A stretch of 64,000 bases of DNA from Candidatus Brevundimonas colombiensis (GCA_029202665.1 CP119326.1:558001-622000); one strand, 5' to 3'. Counted from the first letter of the stretch, positions 34,546-43,435 are shown. Notes: generated by a model from the sequence alone, not told the origin. Translations and numbers: made by a program.

Positions 34546-34567
34546 CATATAAGGATGCCCTTATATG
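34546..34567. promoter_or_regulatory. 22-bp perfect palindrome between divergent genes
   Basis: CATATAAGG, 4 bp, CCTTATATG, 42 bp upstream of the adenosine kinase ATG and 28 bp upstream of the ATP-grasp ATG. It is strikingly AT-rich in its setting. A likely dimeric-repressor operator; an S-adenosylhomocysteine-responsive (SahR-type) regulator is a reasonable guess from the kinase gene. Confidence 0.6.
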
Positions 34568-34595
34568 CCCGCCCCGGCTTCGCTATGAGGACGTC

Positions 34596-35468
34596 ATGAC
34601 CCAGATCGCCGTTCTGACGCCCGACCCCCAGGACAAATCCTACATCGGACGCTGGCCCGAGGTGCTGGCGCGGCTGACGGCGGTGCTGCAGGACACGGGC
34701 GCGCGCGTGGTCGCCACGCCCTGGACCGATCATGTGGAGGACGCCTCGGGGCTGGCCGCGCACGATCTGATCCTGCCGGTCATCACCTGGGGTTATCACC
34801 GCGATCACGACCGCTGGCTGGCGGCGTGCGAGACGTGGAGCCGTGCGGGCCTGCCGGTCGCCAATCCGGCCGAGGTGCTGCGCTGGAACTCGGACAAGTC
34901 CTATTTGGCGCGGCTGGCGGACCAGGGCGTGCCGATCCCGCCGACGCGCTGGACCGACGGCGTGACCCAGGATCAGGTGAACGCCGTCTTCGCCGAGACC
35001 GGGGCGCAGGTCCTGATTGTCAAGCCCACGGTGTCGGCCGGCGCCTTCCGCACCCTGCGCCTGTCGCCGGGCGAGGCTCTGACCGAGGCGCCGGAAGGGG
35101 CGGCGATGATCCAGCCCTATCTGAAATCCATCGAGACCGAGGGCGAGACCTCGCTGCTGGTCTTCGGCGGGTGCCTCAGCCATGCGGTCAACAAACGCCC
35201 CGTGCCGGGCGACTTCCGCATCCAGATGCAGTTCGGCGGCCTGTACCAGACCGTGACGCCAGACGCCGAGGCGATGGCCCTGGCCGAACAGGTGTTGGCG
35301 GCCATCGCCGAGCCGCTGCTTTACGCCCGCATCGACATGGCGCGCGACGACGCCGGGCGCTGGGTGCTGATGGAGGCCGAACTGATCGAGCCCGACTTCT
35401 ATCTGGATTATGATCCGGCCAACGGCGCGGGTTTCGCCGCCGCCGTGGCGGCGCGCCTGAAAGCCTAG
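34596..35468 (+). CDS. ATP-grasp domain protein
   Basis: 290 residues of the glutathione-synthetase-like ATP-grasp fold. WNSDKSYLARLADQGVPIPP, VLIVKPTVSAGAFRT (nucleotide-binding Lys), EGETSLLVFGG and LMEAELIEPDFYL near the end (metal-binding acids; final Asn/Asp region). It ligates a carboxylate to an amine or thiol; the substrate is unknown. It resembles enzymes annotated as RimK/GshB-like or DcsG-like. Divergent from adenosine kinase. Confidence 0.78.
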   Translation: MTQIAVLTPDPQDKSYIGRWPEVLARLTAVLQDTGARVVATPWTDHVEDASGLAAHDLILPVITWGYHRDHDRWLAACETWSRAGLPVANPAEVLRWNSDKSYLARLADQGVPIPPTRWTDGVTQDQVNAVFAETGAQVLIVKPTVSAGAFRTLRLSPGEALTEAPEGAAMIQPYLKSIETEGETSLLVFGGCLSHAVNKRPVPGDFRIQMQFGGLYQTVTPDAEAMALAEQVLAAIAEPLLYARIDMARDDAGRWVLMEAELIEPDFYLDYDPANGAGFAAAVAARLKA

Positions 35469-36208
35469 GCCGCCTCGCCCAGGGCGATCAGCCCGGCCCG
35501 CGACGGACACAGGTCGGCGATCAGACACGACAGGCATTTGGGCCTGCGCGCCGTGCAGGTGTAGCGGCCGTGCAGGATCAGCCAGTGGTGCGCCTTGGGC
35601 AGCCAGTCCTCGGGCACGACCTTGAACAGCTGATCCTCGACCTTGTCGGGCGTTCCGGCATTGGCCAGACCCAGCCGGTGCGAAACGCGGAAGACGTGGG
35701 TGTCCACCGCGATGGCCGCCTCGATCCCCAGCTCGTTCAGCACCACCGAGGCGGTCTTTCGCCCCACGCCGGGCAGGGCCTGAAGGTCCTTGCGGTTCAA
35801 GGGGACCTGGCCGCCATGCTGCTCCAGCACGATGCGGCTCAGCGCGATGACGTTTCGCGCCTTGCCGCGATAAAGGCCGATGGAGGCGATGTAGGGGATC
35901 AGCCCCTCCTCGCCCAGCGCCAGCATCTTTTGCGGCGTGTCGGCGACCTGGAACAGACGGTCTGTCGCCTTGTTGACCGAGACGTCGGTGGCCTGGGCCG
36001 ACAGGGCCACGGCGACGACCAGCGTATAGGGGCTGGAAAAGTTCAGCTCGGTCTTGGGATCGGGCATGACCCCCGCCAGCCGTTCGAAGATGGCCTCGAC
36101 CCGATCCTCGTCGGGGGGCCAGCGCAGCACGGGGATGGCGGCGCCGGTCATGATCGACGGGCGTTTGGCCGGTTTGGCGGCGGGCTTTCCAGCCTTGACG
36201 GGCTTCAT
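35465..36208 (-). CDS. nth: endonuclease III (Nth)
   Basis: Base-excision glycosylase/AP lyase for oxidised pyrimidines. 247 residues. HhH motif LPGVGRKTASVVLNEL with the catalytic Lys, then VDTHVFRVSHRLGL with the catalytic Asp. C-terminal [4Fe-4S] cysteines are in CTARRPKCLSCLIADLC. The Lys/Ala-rich N-terminal tail is an extension. Its start overlaps the amine oxidase stop (ATGA), and its 3' end overlaps the convergent ATP-grasp gene by 4 bp. Confidence 0.94.
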   Translation of the reverse strand: MKPVKAGKPAAKPAKRPSIMTGAAIPVLRWPPDEDRVEAIFERLAGVMPDPKTELNFSSPYTLVVAVALSAQATDVSVNKATDRLFQVADTPQKMLALGEEGLIPYIASIGLYRGKARNVIALSRIVLEQHGGQVPLNRKDLQALPGVGRKTASVVLNELGIEAAIAVDTHVFRVSHRLGLANAGTPDKVEDQLFKVVPEDWLPKAHHWLILHGRYTCTARRPKCLSCLIADLCPSRAGLIALGEAA

Positions 36209-37521
36209 GCCTCGCTGTCGCCGTCATGCCGTCGCGGGTCAATCCCCAAGGCGGTCAGGGCCGCGTCCGCCGCCCGTTCGCCCTCCATCCAGGCCCCGTG
36301 GGCCGTGCCGTAATAGAGGGGCGCGGTCGCTTCCCCGGCCAGGAAGAGGCGGTCCTCGACGGCGACGCGCAGCTTCGCCCGATCGCCCGCGTGACCCGGC
36401 AGGGCGTGGGAATAGGCGCCCCGAGACCAGGGATCGACGCCCCAACCGCTGACGGCGACCGCATCCAGCCGCCGACGCATGTCCGATCCCAGGGCCGAGA
36501 CCAGTTCGGACACGGCGAAATCCGCCAGGGCCGCCGGTCCCTGCGCCTCCAGCCCCCAGGCCAGATCGGCGCCGAAATAGGCCTCGATCATCGGCCGGCC
36601 AAAAGGCCGCAGGTGATAACCGCCGGTCTGGGCGGTGTCGGTGCGGGTCCATAACTGGGTGTCGGGCTGGAAATCGCGCGCGCCGCGCACCGTCATATGC
36701 ACCTTGGACGCCAGGCCCAGCGGCACGCCGGCGGTCGCCTCCAGCAGGGCCGGAACCGGCGGGTCGATGCGGACGGTCTCGTTGGCGATCAGGCTGTTGG
36801 GCGTGGTCAGGATGACGATCCGCGCCGTCAGCTCGCCCCGGCTGGTCTCCAGCCGCAGGGAGGCGCCGGACCGATCGATCCGACGCACGGCGCAGTCCGT
36901 CACCGTGACCGGGGCCGCCGCCTCGCCCAGGCGCGCGATCAGCCGACCATAGCCCTCGCGCACACGCCAGTTTACGCCCGTGTCGCCATAGGCGTCGTAG
37001 TCCAGGGTCGAGACCTCGGCGAAACGCGCGCCGTTCAGGGCGCCGGAGATGGCGTCCATATGGGCGTTCCAGCGGCAGTCGGGCTCGAACAGGTCGGCCG
37101 CCGGGCGGTCCTCGCCCTGACCGGCCCGGCAAAGAGAAGCCGCCTCCGCCACGCGCTGATCGAAGGCGGCGAAGGCTTCGCCGAACGCGGCCTGATCCGC
37201 CGGCGTCATCTCGTGGTCGAACGCCTGTTTGCGCCAGGGCGGCGGGGTCTGGTCCAGCGTCAGCCCCTCGGCCTCCACGCGGTCCGCCAGGACATTGTCG
37301 TCGGCCGAGTGCAGCCAGCCGCAGCCCATGTCCAGGCCTTCGCCTTCGATCCGCTGGGTGAAGGCCCGACCGCCGATCCGGCTTCGCGCCTCCAGAACCA
37401 GCAGCGACAGGCCGGGCCGCATCAGGCGGCGCGCGGCCGCGATGCCCGCGGCGCCCGCGCCGACCACGACCACGTCCACCTGGGACGGAAGGGGATTGGC
37501 GGCCTTGGCGAAGTCGGTCAT
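36205..37521 (-). CDS. FAD-dependent amine oxidase
   Basis: 438 residues from ATG 37521; a GTG at 37539 is an alternative. FAD dinucleotide-binding motif VVVVGAGAAGIAAARRL, then LEARSRIGGRAFT and a C-terminal LFLAGEATAPLYYGTAHGA that closes the FAD site. This is the flavin monoamine/polyamine oxidase family. The substrate may be a polyamine or another amine; no signal peptide is seen. Upstream of nth with a 4-bp overlap. Confidence 0.88.
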   Translation of the reverse strand: MTDFAKAANPLPSQVDVVVVGAGAAGIAAARRLMRPGLSLLVLEARSRIGGRAFTQRIEGEGLDMGCGWLHSADDNVLADRVEAEGLTLDQTPPPWRKQAFDHEMTPADQAAFGEAFAAFDQRVAEAASLCRAGQGEDRPAADLFEPDCRWNAHMDAISGALNGARFAEVSTLDYDAYGDTGVNWRVREGYGRLIARLGEAAAPVTVTDCAVRRIDRSGASLRLETSRGELTARIVILTTPNSLIANETVRIDPPVPALLEATAGVPLGLASKVHMTVRGARDFQPDTQLWTRTDTAQTGGYHLRPFGRPMIEAYFGADLAWGLEAQGPAALADFAVSELVSALGSDMRRRLDAVAVSGWGVDPWSRGAYSHALPGHAGDRAKLRVAVEDRLFLAGEATAPLYYGTAHGAWMEGERAADAALTALGIDPRRHDGDSEA

Positions 37522-37588
37522 GCGGCGGGAAAGATACACGAAATCCGCCCCGTCCGGACAGGACGCAAAACATTCGCATCAAGGGTCA

Positions 37589-37618
37589 TTGATTTCTGGA
37601 CGATGAAGTCCATTTTAG
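37589..37618 (+). promoter_or_regulatory. candidate promoter with operator for the efflux operon
   Basis: TTGATT (37589-37594) and TTTTAG (37613-37618) are 18 bp apart. The spacer contains an inverted repeat, TGGAC, 6 bp, GTCCA (37597-37612). The TetR gene at the end of the operon is the obvious candidate to bind it. Pattern inference. Confidence 0.4.
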
Positions 37619-37658
37619 CGCCGCTTCAATCGGTCGCACCCCTCCCCCGGATTTCCCC

Positions 37659-38777
37659 ATGTCGCCTGCACTCAAGAAACGTCTGCCGCTGATCGCGGCG
37701 GTGATCGTCGGCCTCGCGCTGATCGTTGGCGGCGCGATCTGGTGGCTGAACGGCCAGCGGTGGGAGAGCACCGACAACGCCTTTGTCCAGGCCGACACCA
37801 CCCTGGTCAGCCCGCAGCTGTCGGGGCGCGTGACCGAGGTTCTGGTCGGCGACAACCAGCGGGTCGAGGCCGGCCAGATTCTGGTGAAGCTGGATAATTC
37901 CGACCAGAAGGCCCAGTTGGCCCAGGCCGAGGCCAATCTGGCCGCCGCCCTCGCCGCCGTGGGGCACGTCGACGCCCAGGCCGAGCAGGAACAGGCGACC
38001 ATCGCCGCCCGCGCCGCCGCCGTCAGCCAAGCCCACGCACAGGCCGGCCTGGCCAGCGCCGAGGTCGACCGTTACGGCAGGCTGGCCGAACAGGGCTGGG
38101 TCTCGCAACAACGCATCCAGACCGAACGCGCCTCGGCCGCCACCGCCGCCGCCAGCGTGCAGCAGGCCCAGGCCGCCCTGGTCGCCGAACAGCGCACCGC
38201 CGGCGTGCTGGGCTCGACCCGCCAGCAGAGCGTCGCCGCCGTCGAACAGGCCCGCGCCGTCGTCGATCAGGCGCGCATCGCCCTGGAGCGCACGGTGATC
38301 CGCGCCCCCGCCGCAGGCGTCGTCGGCGCGCGCAGCGTCCGCCCCGGCCAGTATGTGAATGCCGGAACTCAGTTGCTGTCCATCGTGCCCCTGACCCACA
38401 CCTATATCGTCGCCAACTTCAAGGAGACGCAGTTGGACAAGGTGCGCCTGGGTCAGGCCGTCGAGATTTCCGCCGACGCCTTCCCCGGCCGCAAAATCCA
38501 GGGCCGGGTCGACAGCTTCGCCCCCGCCACCGGCTCGGAATTCGCCCTGATCCCGGTCGAGAACGCCACCGGCAACTTCACCAAGATCACCCAGCGCGTG
38601 CCCGTGCGGATCGTGGTCAGCGGCGACGACCGGAACCTGGCCCTGCGACCGGGCCTGTCGGTGGACGTCAAGATCGACCTGAAGAGCCAGGGCGGCCAGA
38701 GCTTCGCCGAAGCCGCGACCGGCGCAGTCGCCTCCGCCGCCGCCCCGTCCACGACGACAGGAGCCGCAGGCCAGTGA
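37659..38777 (+). CDS. membrane fusion protein, EmrA/HlyD family
   Basis: Periplasmic adaptor of a multidrug exporter. 372 residues. One N-terminal TM (LIAAVIVGLALIVGGAIWW), then the family-typical STDNAFVQADTTLVSPQLSG, a lipoyl half (GDNQRVEAGQILVKLD), a long Ala/Gln-rich coiled-coil hairpin (about 90-200), the second lipoyl half (APAAGVVGARSVRPGQYVN) and a beta-barrel. First gene of a three-gene operon with the MFS pump and TetR. Confidence 0.93.
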   Translation: MSPALKKRLPLIAAVIVGLALIVGGAIWWLNGQRWESTDNAFVQADTTLVSPQLSGRVTEVLVGDNQRVEAGQILVKLDNSDQKAQLAQAEANLAAALAAVGHVDAQAEQEQATIAARAAAVSQAHAQAGLASAEVDRYGRLAEQGWVSQQRIQTERASAATAAASVQQAQAALVAEQRTAGVLGSTRQQSVAAVEQARAVVDQARIALERTVIRAPAAGVVGARSVRPGQYVNAGTQLLSIVPLTHTYIVANFKETQLDKVRLGQAVEISADAFPGRKIQGRVDSFAPATGSEFALIPVENATGNFTKITQRVPVRIVVSGDDRNLALRPGLSVDVKIDLKSQGGQSFAEAATGAVASAAAPSTTTGAAGQ

Positions 38778-40384
38778 CCGCCGCCGCCCCCGCCGCTGAA
38801 GGCGGGGCCCCCGCCGCGTCCAAGGGCCCCGTCGCCGGCCATCCCGAGATCAACTGGACCATGCTGCTGCTGGGCTTCGCCGGCATGGTGGTGGGTCAGT
38901 TCATGGCCATCCTGGACATCCAGATCGTCGCCGCCTCCCTGCCCCAGATCCAGGCGGGCGTCGGCGCTTCGGCCGACGAGATCAGCTGGATCCAGACCGC
39001 CTATCTGATCCCCGAGGTGGTGATGATCCCGCTGTCGGGCTTCCTGTCGCGCCTATGGGGCACGCAGCGATTGTTCCTGGCCTCGTGCGCCGGCTTCGTG
39101 CTGATGAGCATCGCCACCGGCCTGTCGTCGTCCATCGACACGATGATCCTGTTCCGCGCCATCCAGGGCTTCGTCGGCGGGGCCATGATCCCGACGGTCT
39201 TCGCCGTGGCCTTCACCGCCTTCCCCCCCGACAAGCGGGTCACGGCCAGCGTGGTCATGGGGCTGATCGTCACCCTGGCCCCCACGGTCGGCCCGACGCT
39301 GGGCGGGCACCTGACCGAATGGCTGAGCTGGCGCTGGCTGTTCTTCATCAATGTCGGGCCGGGCCTGATCGTGCTGTTCCTGGTCGGCCGCTACGCCAAC
39401 TTCGACAAGGGCGATCCGTCCCTGGCCAAGGGGTTCGACTGGTGGGGGCTGGGCTTCATGGCCGCCTTCCTGATGTCGATGCAGTTCGTGCTGGAGGAAG
39501 GGGCCAAGAACGACTGGTTCGACGACACCCACATCCTGCTGCTTTCGGTGGTGGCGGCGGTCGCCGGGCCGATCTTCGTCTGGCGCTCGTTGACCTATCG
39601 CCAGCCGATCGTAGAGCTGCGCGCCTTCGCCAACCGCAACTTCCTGGTCGGCTTCATCATGACCTTCATCGTCGGGTTCGCCCTGTTCGGCGGCACCTTC
39701 CTGCTGCCGCTGTTCCTGGGTCGGGTGCTGCACTATTCCTCGTCCGAGGTCGGCACCACCATGGTCGTCTCCGGCCTGGCCATGTTCGCCACCGCCCCCT
39801 TTGCGGGACGGCTGGTGCGCAAGATGGATGCCCGTATCCTGATGTTCGGCGGCTTCATGATGTGCGCCTGGGGCATGTGGGAGGCGCGGCTCGTCACCGA
39901 GACCTGGGGCTTCTGGGAGTTCGCCTCGGTCCAGGCCTTCCGAGGCATAGGGGTAATGCTGGCCATGATCGCCTCGCAGCAGGTGACGATGGCCACCCTG
40001 CCGCCGCACATGATCAAGAACGCATCGGGGCTGGTGAATCTGGCGCGCAACGTCGGCGGGGCCTTTGGCCTGGCCATACTGAACACCAGCCTGACCTCCA
40101 ACACCGCCCTGCACATGACCGAACTGACCAGCGCCATAGGCCAGGGCGACCAGGCGGTGCGTCAGATGCTGGCCGGCATGACCCAGCGCTTCGCCGGCAC
40201 CATCGACCCGGCCGCCTCGGCGATGAAGGCCATCTATGGCATCCTGCAGCGTCAGGCGACGACCATGGCGTTCGGCGACGCCTTCGCCCTGTTGGGGGTG
40301 ATGTGCGCGGGGGCGGCCTTCGTCACCCTGCTGGCCCAGCCGGTCAAGGCCCAGGCCGGCGCCCCGCCCTCGGACGCCCACTGA
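38774..40384 (+). CDS. MFS drug exporter, DHA2/EmrB-QacA family
   Basis: 536 residues from a GTG that overlaps the adaptor stop (GTGA). Fourteen predicted TM helices. Motif-like features include LDIQIVAASLPQIQAGVGAS, WIQTAYLIPEVVMIPLSGFLS and RAIQGFVGGAMIPTVFA. Partner of the upstream EmrA-like adaptor in proton-driven export across both membranes. A polar Ala/Pro-rich N-terminal ~20 residues precede TM1. The stop and the TetR start overlap (TGATG). Confidence 0.94.
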   Translation: MTAAAPAAEGGAPAASKGPVAGHPEINWTMLLLGFAGMVVGQFMAILDIQIVAASLPQIQAGVGASADEISWIQTAYLIPEVVMIPLSGFLSRLWGTQRLFLASCAGFVLMSIATGLSSSIDTMILFRAIQGFVGGAMIPTVFAVAFTAFPPDKRVTASVVMGLIVTLAPTVGPTLGGHLTEWLSWRWLFFINVGPGLIVLFLVGRYANFDKGDPSLAKGFDWWGLGFMAAFLMSMQFVLEEGAKNDWFDDTHILLLSVVAAVAGPIFVWRSLTYRQPIVELRAFANRNFLVGFIMTFIVGFALFGGTFLLPLFLGRVLHYSSSEVGTTMVVSGLAMFATAPFAGRLVRKMDARILMFGGFMMCAWGMWEARLVTETWGFWEFASVQAFRGIGVMLAMIASQQVTMATLPPHMIKNASGLVNLARNVGGAFGLAILNTSLTSNTALHMTELTSAIGQGDQAVRQMLAGMTQRFAGTIDPAASAMKAIYGILQRQATTMAFGDAFALLGVMCAGAAFVTLLAQPVKAQAGAPPSDAH

Positions 40385-41001
40385 TGGCGCGCCGTCGCGG
40401 ACAGGTGGACGAGAAGAAGAGCGAGGCGATCCTGGACGCCGCCGCCGCCCTGTTCGCCGACAAGGGTCTGCAGGCCAAGATGAACGAGATCGCCACAAGG
40501 GCGGGCGTGTCCAAACAGACGGTCTACAACCGTTTCGCCTCCAAGCTGGAGATCGCCCAGGCCCTGGCCGCCAAACGGGTGGAGGACATCGTGGCGCCCC
40601 TGCGCACCGCCGGCGATCCGCAGACGGTGCTGGAAAACCTGGCCCTGACGTTGCTGAACCGGGTGTGCAGCGCCGACAAGGTGGGTTCGATGCGCGGCGT
40701 GGCCCTGGTGTCGGTCGAGGCGCCGGACATCGCGCGCGCCATTTATGAATCCGGGCCGCGCCAAAGCCTGAGGGAAATGGCGGCCTGGCTGGCCGAGCAG
40801 ACGCGGCTGGGCCGGCTGGATGTGGCCGATCCCGAGCAGGCGGCCGAAATGTTCTCCGGCCTGGTGCTGGGCCACGGCCATCTGCGCGCCATGCTGGACG
40901 TGCCGCAGTTGGCGCCAGACAAGCGCGCGGCGCGGGCCAGGGAGGCGGCGCGCATCTTCGTGGCCGCCCATAAGCCGTCGTCCAAGGCGAAGACTTCCTG
41001 A
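40384..41001 (+). CDS. TetR-family repressor
   Basis: 205 residues. N-terminal HTH: AILDAAAALFADKGLQAKMNEIATRAGVSKQTVYNRFASK. The C-terminal ligand domain is like the AefR/TetR_C group. The ATG overlaps the pump stop by one base, so it is cotranscribed and likely autoregulates the operon. The inverted repeat at 37597-37612 is a candidate operator. Confidence 0.92.
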   Translation: MARRRGQVDEKKSEAILDAAAALFADKGLQAKMNEIATRAGVSKQTVYNRFASKLEIAQALAAKRVEDIVAPLRTAGDPQTVLENLALTLLNRVCSADKVGSMRGVALVSVEAPDIARAIYESGPRQSLREMAAWLAEQTRLGRLDVADPEQAAEMFSGLVLGHGHLRAMLDVPQLAPDKRAARAREAARIFVAAHKPSSKAKTS

Positions 41002-41048
41002 TCCCGGCGCGCTAGACTCCGCCCATCCTGTAGCCTGAGAGCGTCTTC

Positions 41049-41822
41049 ATGCTGATCCACCTGTCGTCCTGGCCCGAGATCGACGCGCGACTGAACGATG
41101 GCGGGCCGTTGTCCAGGACGGTGGTCGTGCCGATCGGCTCCAACGAGCAGCACGGGCCGACCGGTCTTCTGGGCACCGACTGGCTGTGTCCCGAGATCAT
41201 CGCCCACGAGGCCGAGAAGACCGATGCCAACCTGATCGTGGCCCCGACCTTCAATATCGGCATGGCCCAGCACCATCTGGCCTTCGCCGGCACCATATCC
41301 TTGCGCCCCTCGACCTTCATGGCGGCGATCACCGACTGGGTCTCGTCGCTGAGCCGACACGGGTTCGAGCGGATCTACTTCCTGAACGGTCACGGCGGCA
41401 ACGTCGCCACCATCGAGGCGACCCTCTCGGAAATCTACGCCGAGTGGAGCTTCGTCGAGGACCAACCCCCCTTCATTCTCAAGTTGAAGAACTGGTGGGA
41501 CCTGCCCGGCGTGCATGGGCTGTGCAACCGCCTGTTCCCGACCGGCCATGGGATGCACGCCACCCCGTCAGAGATCGCGGTCACGCAGGCCGCCTATCCC
41601 GACCGCATCAAGACGGCCGACTACAGCCCCCGGATCGCGCCCAGCGGCCCGATCCGCGACGCCCTGGACTATCGCGCCCGCTTCCCGGACGGCCGGATCG
41701 GCTCGGACCCCGCCCAGGCCAGCCCGGAAAAGGGCCGACAGATCATCGATTCAGCCATCCCCGCCCTGCTCGGCGACGTCGCGGCCTTCGCCGCCGAAGT
41801 CCAGCCGGAGGTCGCGTCCTGA
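41049..41822 (+). CDS. creatininase/creatinine amidohydrolase family protein
   Basis: 257 residues. Metal-binding VPIGSNEQHGPTGLLGTD, then PTFNIGMAQHHLAFAGTISL, LNGHGGNVATIEA and a late GHGMHATPSEIAVTQA. These are the creatininase-family motifs; members hydrolyse cyclic amides, formamides or mycofactocin-type peptides. Substrate unknown. The downstream phasin-like frame starts at or just inside its stop codon. Confidence 0.87.
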   Translation: MLIHLSSWPEIDARLNDGGPLSRTVVVPIGSNEQHGPTGLLGTDWLCPEIIAHEAEKTDANLIVAPTFNIGMAQHHLAFAGTISLRPSTFMAAITDWVSSLSRHGFERIYFLNGHGGNVATIEATLSEIYAEWSFVEDQPPFILKLKNWWDLPGVHGLCNRLFPTGHGMHATPSEIAVTQAAYPDRIKTADYSPRIAPSGPIRDALDYRARFPDGRIGSDPAQASPEKGRQIIDSAIPALLGDVAAFAAEVQPEVAS

Positions 41823-42289
41823 GCCGCCGGACCCCCACCGTCGCTGACGCCGCCGTCGTCGGGGCCGAACTGCTGGCCGCCTCCGCCGAGGTGATCGCGG
41901 CCCGCACCGGACGGATGGCGCAGGGGCTGACCAGCGCCAAGGGTCAGGACCTGAAGGAACTGTCGCTGATGGGTTCCGAGAAGGCCGAGGCCCTGACCGC
42001 CTCGGCCGGGGCCGTCGCCGCCAGCGCCGGGGCCATCGGCCGACGTCTGGGTCAAGCCGCAATGGACGAAGGCGCCCTGGCGCTGCAGGCCGCCGCCGCG
42101 ATCGGCGGCGCACGCACGCCGGCCCAGGCGGCCGAGGCGCAATTCCGCTATGCCCTGGGATGGTGGAACCGCGCGGCGAACCAGGCCCTGACGTTGAACG
42201 ACGCCCTGATGAGGGCCCAGGCCGATGCGGTCGCGCCGATCCACAAGACCGCCACGGCCAACGCCAAACGGCTGCGCAGGAAGACCTGA
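41819..42289 (+). CDS. phasin-family protein with a non-standard or uncertain start
   Basis: About 156 residues, helical and Ala-rich. GAELLAASAEVIAARTGRM, EKAEALTASAGAVAASAG and ANQALTLNDALMRAQADAV are phasin-like; phasins coat PHA granules. No ATG, GTG or TTG precedes the conserved region. The first ones are a GTG near 41888 and an ATG near 41915, which would remove the conserved N-terminus. A CTG at 41819 overlaps the creatininase stop (CTGA) and would give coupling like the other 4-bp overlaps here, so I use it. The start is inferred. Confidence 0.75.
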   Translation: MSRRTPTVADAAVVGAELLAASAEVIAARTGRMAQGLTSAKGQDLKELSLMGSEKAEALTASAGAVAASAGAIGRRLGQAAMDEGALALQAAAAIGGARTPAQAAEAQFRYALGWWNRAANQALTLNDALMRAQADAVAPIHKTATANAKRLRRKT

Positions 42290-42408
42290 CGGCGTCGAAA
42301 TCGTCGCAGCTCGGCTGGTCGTCATTCCAGGGCGCCCGAAGCGGTCGGCAGGGCGACGACAGCCCGGCTTCCCGGCGATGCTCGGCGCCGGAAGGATGTG
42401 CGGTCGAG

Positions 42409-43023
42409 CTAGAGCGGCTCCACCAGCTTCAGCTTGGGCTTCTTGACCTTGGGCGCCTTGGCCGGGCGGTCGGCCTTGCGCGCCGCCTTTTCGGCCTTCC
42501 TTGTTTCCTTCTCGGCCGTCTTCAACGCCTTCTTGGCGGCCTTGGCCTCGGCCTTGGCGGCGTCGGGGGCGGCGTCGGCGGCGGCGGCCAACTCGGCCAG
42601 TTGCGCCAGGAAGCTCTCGCGCTGCCCCTTGGGCAACAGGCCCATGATCCGCTTGTCCGCCGCCTCGACCAGCGGACGGGCGGCCTCCAGGCGCTCTGCG
42701 CCCTCCGTCGACAGGCGAACCGCCTTGGCGCGCGCGTCCAGGGTCGAACGTTCGCGCTCCAGCAGGCCCTTGGCGGTCATGCGGGTGACCAGATCGGCCA
42801 GGGTCGAACGGTCGATGCCGGTCATGCGGACCAGTTCGGTCTGGGTCAGACCCGCTTTCAGGGACACCGCCTCCAGCACGGCGAACTGACGCTGGGTCAG
42901 CCCGTCCGGTCCCGTCTCTTCCGAATAGATGTCCAGCGCCAACTGCAGGGCGCGATGCATCAGATGGCTGGGCGAGGTTCCCAACGGCCCCACCCGTTTC
43001 GCCAGCTTACCCGCCTTGACCAT
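42409..43023 (-). CDS. MarR-family regulator with a lysine/alanine-rich tail
   Basis: 204 residues. The winged helix spans LTQRQFAVLEAVSLKAGLTQ through IDRSTLADLVTRMTAKGLLERE to the wing DARAKAVRLSTEG. After residue ~150 the protein becomes a Lys/Ala/Pro tail (KKALKTAEKETRKAEKAARK) resembling histone H1-like tails, which may add non-specific DNA binding. The target is unknown. A small palindrome lies 80 bp upstream. Confidence 0.88.
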   Translation of the reverse strand: MVKAGKLAKRVGPLGTSPSHLMHRALQLALDIYSEETGPDGLTQRQFAVLEAVSLKAGLTQTELVRMTGIDRSTLADLVTRMTAKGLLERERSTLDARAKAVRLSTEGAERLEAARPLVEAADKRIMGLLPKGQRESFLAQLAELAAAADAAPDAAKAEAKAAKKALKTAEKETRKAEKAARKADRPAKAPKVKKPKLKLVEPL

Positions 43024-43102
43024 GAGACCGTCCCCGAATGTTTCGTCCGAACCCGTACCAGCGACGCTTTACGTTTTGACGGGGGAAGTATGTAGGTTGT
43101 GC

Positions 43103-43113
43103 GACAATTTGTC
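43103..43113. promoter_or_regulatory. candidate operator upstream of MarR gene
   Basis: GACAA, one base, TTGTC. Located in the 121-bp region before marR, within an unusually AT-rich patch. Could serve autoregulation. Confidence 0.35.
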
Positions 43114-43144
43114 TGTAGGCGCGTCGCAGCCGTCCCACCTCACG

Positions 43145-43435
43145 TCAGGCGTCAAACCTGTCCATCAATATATAGGTTCCGGGCTTGGACTGATGAGCGT
43201 CGACCATCGGAACCAGCCGCGTGAAATGGTCGGTCCGGCAGTGGGCGTCCAGCGCCGCCCGGTCCGACCATTCCTCGATGAAGACGAAATGGCCGGGGTC
43301 CTTGTGATCCACAAACAGATCATAGGCGATGCAGCCCGGCTCCTGCCGCGTCCGCTCGATCAATTCGCGATAGAGCGGCAGGACCGCCTCGATATGTTCA
43401 GGCCTGATGAAGTCCTGGGCGATGACCTTCAGCAC
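43145..43435 (-). CDS. antibiotic biosynthesis monooxygenase (ABM) domain protein
   Basis: 96 residues, a single dimeric ferredoxin-like ABM domain (VIAQDFIRPEHIEAVLPLYR, EPGCIAYDLFVDHKDPG, FIEEWSDRAALDAH, HFTRLVPMV). Relatives are quinol monooxygenases such as YgiN or autoinducer-type proteins. Cytoplasmic; substrate unknown. It lies 8 bp downstream of yciB on the same strand. Confidence 0.88.
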   Translation of the reverse strand: MLKVIAQDFIRPEHIEAVLPLYRELIERTRQEPGCIAYDLFVDHKDPGHFVFIEEWSDRAALDAHCRTDHFTRLVPMVDAHQSKPGTYILMDRFDA

